Shown here in pieces: positions 6,110 through 12,011 of a stretch of DNA of 13,143 bases. The stretch comes from an uncultured Erysipelotrichaceae bacterium. Its GTDB lineage: Bacteria; Bacillota_I; Bacilli_A; Erysipelotrichales; Erysipelotrichaceae. Every line of letters begins with the position of its first letter. Within the stretch, counting starts at the first letter, position 1. The stretch lies in the NCBI GenBank assembly GCA_934699415.1, contig CAKUWO010000030.1, positions 1 to 13,143 of the forward strand. The letters run 5' to 3'. A program made the position numbers and the translations under genes. The notes beneath the pieces were generated by a model, which saw nothing but the letters and a program-made list of their open reading frames with translations, ran no database searches and had not been told where the DNA came from.

Positions 6110-7652
6110 AATATCCTTGTTTCTTAAAGTGTTCAGCAATTTCTAAGATTAAATCTTTAGATGCAATATGCGATGAATGCCCGCCTTCTTTAAAAGTAAC
6201 AGAATAACCATCATAGTGATATTTTTCTAAAGTCTTAGTAATATCCCATTGAGAGAGATTGAGGTAGAAATTATCCATATCACCACCTCTTAAATGAATC
6301 TTTCCCTTAAGATCTTTCATAATTTCTTTATGATGCTTCTTAAGATAAACATTTAAATCATAATTATCATGCCAATATTTAACTACTTTACGATTAATCT
6401 TACCAGTAAATGGATCAAAAACATTCATTGGATAACCATCATCACCTACTGGTGAATAAACAGCTTCCCAAATACCCCATTGGCCTTGACCATGAGCTTT
6501 ATCCCCACCAATAGCTAATTCATAATCATTTTCATCCTTAACAGTCCAGATAACATTGCCTCTGGTATCACGATATGCAGGACGTTCTACTTTGCACCAT
6601 TCATGGGTCAAATAATAAGCATTTTCATCATTATAGAGATCTATTAATTGGAAGTCATGGAAATCCATACCATCAGGGCAGAATGGCCAAGCTCCACCAA
6701 AGAATTTAGGATAGAAAAGCTGTAAAGCCATTGATTCCCAACCGCCAGTAGAACCACCAGCTAAGGCACGAGCACCACTTTCTTTATAACCATTAAACAT
6801 TTCTTCGATATATGGAATAGCTTCATTAATAAGGGCATCACCATATGGACCAAGGTTAGCTGAGTTGACATGATATGAATCATCGTAGAAGATATTCGCA
6901 TCACGGAAATTAACTAAAATCATCTCTGGTGCTTCATTATCCCAGAATTCAGTAAATTCTAAATCACTATACTCATCATGGCCATATCTTAAAGGTACAC
7001 GATCTTTTGGCCAATGTCCTTGCCAATAAACAATAGGATATTTCTTATTGTTGTCATAATTGCGTGGTAATAAGATATTAGCCCCAAAACAGATATCATG
7101 ATTCCAGAAATCAGATAATAATTTAGAATGAATCTTTACATATTTAATATTATCTAAATCAGAATAGTTACCTTGCTGGGTAACCATACCATCCTTTAAT
7201 TCATAAGCTAAAGGTATTTCGTGGTTTAAAGTTAAATCAATACTTTGTTTACCATAATTGACAGTTAAAACATCACTATAAAGGTTATAAGGATTTTCTT
7301 TAAAATCCCCACCACCTCCATGGTCCTCCATACCATATAAGATATGACCATCTTTTCTTTCGTATTTGGTATAACGAATAAAAAAAGCTTGAACTTCTAG
7401 TTTCTTATGAGGTATTTCATCAAATTTAAATGGCCAACCAAGGATATGCTCCTTTTGGTCCAATAAATCAATTTCATCACCAGCTTCTAAGCCATAGAAA
7501 GTAGCACCAAAGAATGGACAGCCATCATTTAAAGAAATACGTTGATATAAATCACCTTCTTTTTTCTTAGATGGTTTATCAACGATAAATAATAAACGTC
7601 CGTTTAATTCTCCTTCTAATGTTTCAGGGATTCTTATTTTAATCGAAAACAT
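6108..7652 (-). CDS. Cytoplasmic alpha/beta-hydrolase, esterase-D-like (PF00756 type), with an N-terminal beta domain
   Basis: The 514-aa protein has two parts. Residues 1 to about 165 look like an all-beta accessory domain (GRLLFIVDKPS, LDQKEHILGWPF) with a glycine run, DHGGGGDF, near 115. From about 185 it is a putative-esterase alpha/beta-hydrolase: GANILLPRNYDNNKKYPIVYWQGH, then the nucleophile elbow AGGSTGGWES with Ser301, a likely acid Asp458 or Asp460 in GGDMDNFY, and the catalytic His in GGHSSH near 492. No signal peptide is present, so it should act in the cytosol on an imported or internal ester such as an acylated sugar conjugate; this is inference. AGGAGG (7660-7665) lies 7 bases before ATG 7652. 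A TTG two codons earlier is too close to the AGGAGG. It is divergent from the PfkB kinase across 47 bases, a hint that both act on one substrate. Confidence 0.85.
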   Translation of the reverse strand: MFSIKIRIPETLEGELNGRLLFIVDKPSKKKEGDLYQRISLNDGCPFFGATFYGLEAGDEIDLLDQKEHILGWPFKFDEIPHKKLEVQAFFIRYTKYERKDGHILYGMEDHGGGGDFKENPYNLYSDVLTVNYGKQSIDLTLNHEIPLAYELKDGMVTQQGNYSDLDNIKYVKIHSKLLSDFWNHDICFGANILLPRNYDNNKKYPIVYWQGHWPKDRVPLRYGHDEYSDLEFTEFWDNEAPEMILVNFRDANIFYDDSYHVNSANLGPYGDALINEAIPYIEEMFNGYKESGARALAGGSTGGWESMALQLFYPKFFGGAWPFCPDGMDFHDFQLIDLYNDENAYYLTHEWCKVERPAYRDTRGNVIWTVKDENDYELAIGGDKAHGQGQWGIWEAVYSPVGDDGYPMNVFDPFTGKINRKVVKYWHDNYDLNVYLKKHHKEIMKDLKGKIHLRGGDMDNFYLNLSQWDITKTLEKYHYDGYSVTFKEGGHSSHIASKDLILEIAEHFKKQGY

Positions 7653-7664
7653 AGGCAAACCTCC

Positions 7665-7678
7665 TATATAATTATATA
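7665..7678. promoter_or_regulatory. Palindrome carrying overlapping divergent -10 elements
   Basis: TATATAATTATATA is a perfect 14-base palindrome that contains TATAAT on both strands (plus 7667-7672, minus 7676-7671). It could serve the esterase and the kinase from one melted site, so only one direction could fire at a time. Neither side has a convincing -35. Confidence 0.4.
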
Positions 7679-7699
7679 GTAATGGAAAGAGGATGGACC

Positions 7700-8635
7700 A
7701 TGAATCAATACTGTGATGTAGTAGCAGTTGGACACTGCTGTATCGATCGTTTATGTGTTTTAGAAGATTTTCCTACTGAAAATGGTTCAAAACATATTCT
7801 TGATTATCAAGAACAACCTGGCGGTAGTGCATGTCAAAGCATGGTCGCTTTATCAAGACTTGGCGTAAAAGCAGGTTATATGTCACCACTTGGTGATGAT
7901 GATGTAGGTAAAAAGCTTTACCAAAGTGCACTTAATGAAGGTGTTGATATGTCTTGTGTAAGAATTGAAGAGGGCGTTAGCACTCATTTTACTAATGTCC
8001 TAATCAATAATAAAAATCAAAGTCGTACTTTTACTTCATATCATGGCAAGTTTGAAGATATGGTTTTTGGGGAAAAAGAAGAAGATTATATCGCTAATGC
8101 GAAAATCTTACATCTTGATAACACAAAATCAATTGATGGTATTAGAGCTGCCGATATTGCTCATAAATATCATGTGAAAGTATCACTTGATGGCTCATCT
8201 TTAGGTGATGATCATCGTTTAAATATTGAGATAGCTAAAAAGGCTGATATTTTAGTTACAGCTGAAAAGTATCCTTTCCATTTAACAGGACGCGAAAATC
8301 TATTTGAAGCATTAACTTTATTAGATCGCATCTTCGCACCGGAAGTATTGATTACTACTTTAGGTGAAAAAGGTACTGCATATTTTAAAGATGGACAACT
8401 TAGCTATTATCCGGCTTATAAGATTAAAGCTAAAGATACAACTGGTGCTGGTGATACCTATCATGCGGCTTTCTTATATGCTTATTTAAATAAATATCCA
8501 ATTGATAAAGCCATTGATTTTGCAAGCGCTGCAGCGGCTATGAACTGTCTTGAAATAGGTGGTAGAGCAGGTATTCCACATTCACCTAATGAAGTATTTG
8601 AATTCCAAAAGAGTCATGAACACTTATTAGACTAA
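7700..8635 (+). CDS. PfkB-family (ribokinase-like) carbohydrate kinase
   Basis: The 311-aa protein should phosphorylate a sugar or nucleoside hydroxyl using ATP. It starts with DVVAVGHCCIDRLCVLEDFP, has the substrate-side PGGSACQ (40-46) and LGDDDVG, and carries the second PfkB signature DTTGAGDTYHAAF (245-257), with Asp251 as catalytic base. The length is normal. The substrate cannot be assigned; the family includes ribose, fructose, 2-keto-3-deoxygluconate and nucleoside kinases. The frame opens at ATG 7682, but AGAGGA (7688-7693) lies 6 bases before ATG 7700, and homologues begin just before the DVVAVG strand, so 7700 is chosen. It is divergent from the esterase, possibly a sugar-ester use pair. 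It ends in a hairpin shared with the next gene. Confidence 0.9.
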   Translation: MNQYCDVVAVGHCCIDRLCVLEDFPTENGSKHILDYQEQPGGSACQSMVALSRLGVKAGYMSPLGDDDVGKKLYQSALNEGVDMSCVRIEEGVSTHFTNVLINNKNQSRTFTSYHGKFEDMVFGEKEEDYIANAKILHLDNTKSIDGIRAADIAHKYHVKVSLDGSSLGDDHRLNIEIAKKADILVTAEKYPFHLTGRENLFEALTLLDRIFAPEVLITTLGEKGTAYFKDGQLSYYPAYKIKAKDTTGAGDTYHAAFLYAYLNKYPIDKAIDFASAAAAMNCLEIGGRAGIPHSPNEVFEFQKSHEHLLD

Positions 8636-8639
8636 AAGA

Positions 8640-8665
8640 AAGAGGATGTCATTTGACATCCTCTT
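8640..8665. terminator. Bidirectional terminator between kinase and small membrane protein
   Basis: AAGAGGATGTC (8640-8650) pairs perfectly with GACATCCTCTT (8655-8665) around ATTT. T-rich tails occur both ways. The stop of the minus-strand gene (8649-8651) lies at the top of the stem. Confidence 0.8.
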
Positions 8666-8897
8666 CTTGTTTAGCTTTCTTTTCACTAACTCTAAAACTA
8701 ATAATTAGGATAATAAAGGCTAATATGATTAGTAATAGACCAATAAGAGCTTGTTTAACACCAATCTCAGCTTTAGATGTAACGATTAAAGTTTTTAATA
8801 AAGAAATAAAAGTTAAATTGGAGAAATAAGCGATAAGAATAAGTGTTATTCCAAATAAAGCTAAAGCTAAACTAAAATAACGTAAGAATTTTTTCAT
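8649..8897 (-). CDS. Small membrane protein with two transmembrane helices, function unknown
   Basis: The 82-aa protein has a basic start (MKKFLRYF), a first hydrophobic helix (about 8-25), a short polar segment with VTSKAEIGVKQ (about 38-50), a second helix (about 50-68), and a charged tail EKKAKQEEDVK. This predicts both ends inside the cell. I do not recognise a family. No Shine-Dalgarno sequence precedes the ATG; TAAAAT (8909-8904) lies 6 bases upstream, compatible with a leaderless mRNA. It is divergent from the MATE transporter across 38 bases, which hints at shared expression but not at a shared function. The coding status rests on its membrane pattern, its fit between a shared terminator and a promoter, and normal codon use. 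Confidence 0.7.
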   Translation of the reverse strand: MKKFLRYFSLALALFGITLILIAYFSNLTFISLLKTLIVTSKAEIGVKQALIGLLLIILAFIILIISFRVSEKKAKQEEDVK

Positions 8898-8935
8898 ACT
8901 TTAATTTTACACCTATTCGGCGTAACATAGAAAGC
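8898..8935. promoter_or_regulatory. 38-base divergent promoter region lacking ribosome binding sites
   Basis: The minus strand has TAAAAT ending 6 bases before ATG 8897. The plus strand has TAACAT (8923-8928) ending 7 bases before ATG 8936. At that spacing transcription would begin at or next to the start codons. The -35 elements are poor on both sides. Confidence 0.35.
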
Positions 8936-10279
8936 ATGAAAAATAAACATGAAATAGATATGACACAAGGCAAAATTTCTACCTGTGTTATTGCCTTTGC
9001 GATACCTTTACTTTTAGGAAGCCTTTTTCAACAATTCTACAATATGGTAGATACTTGGGTTGTTGGCAATTTCGTTGGCAATTTAGCTTTCTCAGCTGTT
9101 GGTTCGGTAGGACCGGTTATCAATATGATTATTGGTTTATTTACTGGCTTTTCAACAGGTGCAAGTGTTATTATTTCACAACGTTATGGAGCAAGTGATT
9201 ATGATGGTGTAAGTAGAGCGGTTCATACATCGATGATTGCGACCCTTATCCTATCAATTATCTTTACTCTTTTTGGGGTTGGCTTAACACCTTTCTTTGT
9301 ATCTTTAATGAATACTCCATCTGATGTTGTACCAGAATCAATTTCTTATCTTTCAATCTATTTTGCAGGTGTTTCAGGACTTCTTTTTTATAATATGGGA
9401 GCTGCTATTTTAAGAGCAGTAGGTGATTCACAAAGACCTTTCTATTACTTAGTTGTAGCAGCCTTTTTAAATGTTGTCTTAGACTTGGTATTTGTCCTTA
9501 ACTTTAATATGGGAGTAGATGGTGTTGCTTATTCCACAATAATCTCACAATTTATTTCTACTGCTTTAGTTATTATTGAATTATTTAAAACAGATAGTGT
9601 TGTTAAATTAAGATGGAATCAATTTAAGCTTGATAAAGATTTACTTAAAAAGATTATTCGTATTGGTACTCCTACTGGTTTACAGATGGCTGTTACCGGT
9701 TTCTCTAATATCTTTGTTCAGGGTTATGTTAATCACTTTGGTGCTGATTGTATGAGTGGTTGGACAGCTTATTCTAAGATAGACCAATTATTATGGTTAC
9801 CAATGCAGTCAGTGGCGCTAAGCGCAACAACTTTTGTTGGCCAAAATTTAGGTAATAATGATGCTAAACGTGCAAGTGAAGGTGTTAAGGTCTCTTTATA
9901 TTTATCACTTGCGGTAACAATTTTCTTTGCGATACCTCTTGTTATATATGCTCCAGAAACAGTATCATTCTTCAATAACAAAGAGGAAGTAGTAGCTTTT
10001 GGTACTTTATTTATGCGTGTTATGACACCGATTTGTGTTGTTAATGTTTTTACACAAGTTTATGCTGGTGCTTTAAGAGGTGCTGGTAATGCGAAAGCTC
10101 CAACATTCATCATGATTATGAGCTATGTGGTATTCCGTCAGATTTATCTTTTTGTATGTTCGAAAATTTGGGATTCAGTAATCCCTATTTCCTTTGCTTA
10201 TCCTGTTGGTTGGGTATTATGTGCTATTGTTATGGTGTACTATTATCGTAAACATTCTTTTAAAGAATTTACTAAATAA
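8936..10279 (+). CDS. MATE-family multidrug/Na+ (or H+) antiporter
   Basis: The 447-aa protein has the two-lobed MATE layout with about twelve hydrophobic helices. The first lobe has IPLLLGSLFQQFYNMVDTWVVGNFVG and GFSTGASVIISQRYGA. The second repeats the pattern with GTPTGLQMAVTGFSNIFVQGYVN and the family segment QSVALSATTFVGQNLGN. It exports cationic drugs or metabolites in exchange for Na+ or H+; the substrate is not visible. Length and order match the family. The start has only a weak AGAAAG-like sequence before ATG, and a -10-like TAACAT lies 7 bases upstream, so the mRNA may be leaderless. An internal ATG at codon 9 (MTQGK) is possible but has no better ribosome binding site. It is transcribed alone, with an unusually long terminator after it. 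Confidence 0.95.
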   Translation: MKNKHEIDMTQGKISTCVIAFAIPLLLGSLFQQFYNMVDTWVVGNFVGNLAFSAVGSVGPVINMIIGLFTGFSTGASVIISQRYGASDYDGVSRAVHTSMIATLILSIIFTLFGVGLTPFFVSLMNTPSDVVPESISYLSIYFAGVSGLLFYNMGAAILRAVGDSQRPFYYLVVAAFLNVVLDLVFVLNFNMGVDGVAYSTIISQFISTALVIIELFKTDSVVKLRWNQFKLDKDLLKKIIRIGTPTGLQMAVTGFSNIFVQGYVNHFGADCMSGWTAYSKIDQLLWLPMQSVALSATTFVGQNLGNNDAKRASEGVKVSLYLSLAVTIFFAIPLVIYAPETVSFFNNKEEVVAFGTLFMRVMTPICVVNVFTQVYAGALRGAGNAKAPTFIMIMSYVVFRQIYLFVCSKIWDSVIPISFAYPVGWVLCAIVMVYYYRKHSFKEFTK

Positions 10280-10313
10280 AATGTCTCCAGTATATACTGG
10301 GGACATTTTATTT
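10274..10313. terminator. 18-bp terminator shared by MATE gene and 76-aa gene
   Basis: Arms 10274-10291 and 10296-10313 pair over 18 bp (one G-U) around ATAT, with AAAT and ATTT ends. Both the MATE stop (10277-10279) and the first bases of the 76-aa gene's stop (10312-10314) lie in it, so it should end both transcripts. Confidence 0.85.
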
Positions 10314-10542
10314 AGTGCAAGAATCTAGCATCAATTGCTAAAAAGATTTCTTCGGCTAAATCATACATTTTAGGATCACTTCTCTCTAATGCCTTTAGCC
10401 ATTGCATTAAAGCAATTGCAGTGCTTAAAGCTGGTTTGTTCATTAAGAATTCTTCTATTTCATCATAGGAAGAGCGAATCATCTTTTGCATATTTTGTGC
10501 CAAAAATTCATCACTTAGTTTGTAATTTTCATCATTGTTCAT
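10312..10542 (-). CDS. 76-aa helical protein, function unknown
   Basis: The protein starts MNNDENYKLSDEF and is predicted to be soluble and mostly helical, with no membrane segment, cysteine or known motif: a stretch QNMQKMIRSSYDEIEEFLMN, then PALSTAIALMQWLKALE, then an acidic end DPKMYDLAEEIFLAIDARF. I do not recognise the family. The frame is open to a GTG at 10566, but GGAGG (10551-10555) lies inside that extension, 8 bases before ATG 10542, which is therefore the start. The strong ribosome binding site and the shared terminator support a real gene. Its upstream side is the DnaA-box region, which makes any role in replication control an open but unsupported idea. Confidence 0.7.
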   Translation of the reverse strand: MNNDENYKLSDEFLAQNMQKMIRSSYDEIEEFLMNKPALSTAIALMQWLKALERSDPKMYDLAEEIFLAIDARFLH

Positions 10543-10928
10543 ATATTCTTCCTCCGTTAACTTCACTTTATCACTAAATATGAATTAAAAATCCCAATTT
10601 ATTGCCAAAATAAGACTTTTTAAATATTTCAATGTTAAAAGATGTGGATAACTATCAAAAGTAATGTGCTAAAGACGCGTAGTTATCGCATTTGTGGATA
10701 AAATGTGAATAAATTTTAAATTGCATAATAAGCTTCATTTATCGCTTATGTATTGCTTATCTTTTATCTTTTAAACATCGTTTTCAACAATTTATTATTT
10801 TCTCCTTTCACCTTCATTATTGTTAAGTTATTGATAAATCCTAAAAAGATTTGGCAATTTATCTATTTCATTTCACATTTATTTTTAGATTCTTGTGTTA
10901 AACTTTGAGAAGAAGAGGAGGCTAAAGA
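10543..10928. other. 386-base gene-free AT-rich stretch with a DnaA-box cluster
   Basis: No open frame of note or tRNA/rRNA is visible. The left end is the leader of the 76-aa gene. The middle holds three DnaA-box sequences and an inverted repeat, GATAACTA (10647-10654) with TAGTTATC (10680-10687). The right half is very AT-rich with repeated GCTTAT and TATCTTTTA words. The last 50 bases are the promoter and leader of the lipoprotein, with TGTTAAACT (10896-10904) as a possible extended -10. Confidence 0.6.
10643..10712 (-). promoter_or_regulatory. Cluster of three DnaA boxes
   Basis: TGTGGATAA, the complement of the consensus box TTATCCACA, occurs exactly at 10643-10651 and 10693-10701. TGTGAATAA (complement of TTATTCACA, within the relaxed consensus TTATnCACA) is at 10704-10712. 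All three point the same way; the last two are 11 bp apart, one helical turn, as in cooperative DnaA arrays. I saw no other exact box in the window. No dnaA, dnaN or other origin-flanking gene is nearby, so a titration or regulatory site is more likely than the origin. Confidence 0.6.
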
Positions 10929-11462
10929 ATGAAGAAATTATTATTGATTATGCTTCTTTTATTATCATCATGTTCCAATACAGTCGATTCAAAGCAACAA
11001 GGGGCATGTTCCTTCAATGAGCCTTGCACTAGCGAAAAAAGTGAAGGAGTTAAAGATAATCTTAGTTTTGATATTGTAAGCTTTAAAGATAGTATCGAAC
11101 TATTAAAAGGCACAGCTGTTTTATTCTATTCCTTTGATGATTGTCCATATTGTAAAGAAGCTAAACCGATGCTTGTAGAAGCTTCTAAACAATTTGAAGA
11201 TATCAAAACATATTATGTTGATGTTTCAAGAGAAGAAAGAGTAAGTGATAATGAAACATATAAGACTTTATTTGAAATCTTTAAGCCTTATTTAGAAGAA
11301 GAGGGTTTTGATAAGCTTTATATGCCTTACTTTGTCTTTGTGAAAGACGGCCAAATTGTTTATACACATACCTCCACAATTGATGATTCTTTAGATCTTA
11401 CTACTACACAAAAAGAAGAATTACTTAATTTATTCATTGAAGCATATAAGAAATTACAATAA
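10929..11462 (+). CDS. Thioredoxin-fold lipoprotein, predicted extracytoplasmic thiol oxidoreductase
   Basis: The 177-aa protein has a type II signal peptide (MKKLLLIMLLLLSSC), with lipid attachment expected on Cys15 after LLSS. A polar linker carries two more cysteines, Cys27 and Cys33 (CSFNEPC). The thioredoxin domain starts about residue 47, with strand AVLFYSF, the active site CPYC (72-75), and the cis-proline segment MPYFVFVKDG (Pro133). It should act on the outer face of the membrane in disulfide exchange; direction (oxidant or reductant) is not visible. The sequence resembles small bacteriocin-accessory-like thioredoxins more than DsbA. GAGGAGG (10915-10921) lies 7 bases before ATG. 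It is monocistronic between the DnaA-box region and its own terminator; no CcdA-like partner is in the window. Confidence 0.88.
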   Translation: MKKLLLIMLLLLSSCSNTVDSKQQGACSFNEPCTSEKSEGVKDNLSFDIVSFKDSIELLKGTAVLFYSFDDCPYCKEAKPMLVEASKQFEDIKTYYVDVSREERVSDNETYKTLFEIFKPYLEEEGFDKLYMPYFVFVKDGQIVYTHTSTIDDSLDLTTTQKEELLNLFIEAYKKLQ

Positions 11463-11483
11463 CCACATATTATGTGGTTTTTT
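11461..11483 (+). terminator. Terminator of the lipoprotein gene
   Basis: AACCACAT (11461-11468) pairs with ATGTGGTT (11472-11479) around ATT, followed by TTTT. It begins in the TAA stop. Confidence 0.85.
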
Positions 11484-11517
11484 AAAACTAAACTATAATT
11501 TTATTTTTATATTAAAT

Positions 11518-11543
11518 AAAAAGGCAGAAGTTATTCTTCTGTC
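11518..11543 (-). terminator. Terminator of the Nudix gene
   Basis: On the minus strand GACAGAAG (11543-11536) pairs with CTTCTGCC (11530-11523) with one mismatch, followed by TTTTT (11522-11518). The stop codon (11531-11533) is in the loop. Confidence 0.75.
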
Positions 11544-11956
11544 TCATATTGTTGTAAATATTTTCTTACACCGCGTAAGATATTAACATCACTTTGATAA
11601 GCTAATAAAGCTAAGGCCTCAGAGTATAATAACCAAGCAACTCTTTCAATACCTTCGCTCTCATCATTACTCATTTCACCACCAATAATTTTGCCCACAA
11701 AGTAAACTACTTGTTTATGGACACCTGGTTTTGGAAGATAAGAAGATGTTTCACGGAATGAATTATCAATAGTACAGTCATAACCTGTTTCTTCTTTCAC
11801 TTCGCGAATGGCTGTTTCTTCTTCAGTCTCATTCCCTTCAACATGTCCCTTAGGGAAACCCCAGTGACCAGCAGTATGTTTTACAAGTAAGACATCGTAG
11901 TCGTTTTCATCGTTATGTCGTAAAATAACAGCACCACAAGACTTTTCTTCTTTCAT
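11531..11956 (-). CDS. Nudix hydrolase, Ap4A (dinucleoside tetraphosphate) type
   Basis: The 141-aa protein should cleave a nucleoside diphosphate linked to another moiety in the cytosol. The Nudix box is complete, from Gly37 and Glu43 through REVKEETGY (51-59), with the metal-binding REVKEE. It is preceded by HWGFPKGHVE (31-40), the form typical of bis(5'-nucleosyl)-tetraphosphatases, and the protein begins with SCGAVILR, also typical. The length fits. GGAGG (11964-11968) lies 7 bases before ATG. A TATAAT on the minus strand (11985-11980) with a weak -35 is the likely promoter. It is divergent from the nucleotidyltransferase gene, a common type of housekeeping pairing with no proven link. 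A role in clearing Ap4A or 5'-capped RNA is family knowledge. Confidence 0.9.
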   Translation of the reverse strand: MKEEKSCGAVILRHNDENDYDVLLVKHTAGHWGFPKGHVEGNETEEETAIREVKEETGYDCTIDNSFRETSSYLPKPGVHKQVVYFVGKIIGGEMSNDESEGIERVAWLLYSEALALLAYQSDVNILRGVRKYLQQYETEE

Positions 11957-11979
11957 CTTTAATCCTCCCTGACCTATCT

Positions 11980-12005
11980 ATTATATATGCAGTTTGAAGT
12001 ATAAT
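11980..12005. promoter_or_regulatory. Divergent -10 elements for Nudix and nucleotidyltransferase genes
   Basis: ATTATA at 11980-11985 is a perfect TATAAT on the minus strand for the Nudix gene. A perfect TATAAT on the plus strand (12000-12005) ends 6 bases before the GTG start of the right-hand gene. No good -35 is visible for either. Confidence 0.5.
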
Positions 12006-12011
12006 AAAGCT

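Noticed and set aside
10643..10928. Chromosomal origin (oriC)
   Set aside because: DnaA boxes and AT-rich DNA are present, but there is no dnaA, dnaN, rpmH, gidA or similar gene nearby and no clear DnaA-trio run, so origin status is not supported from this window alone.
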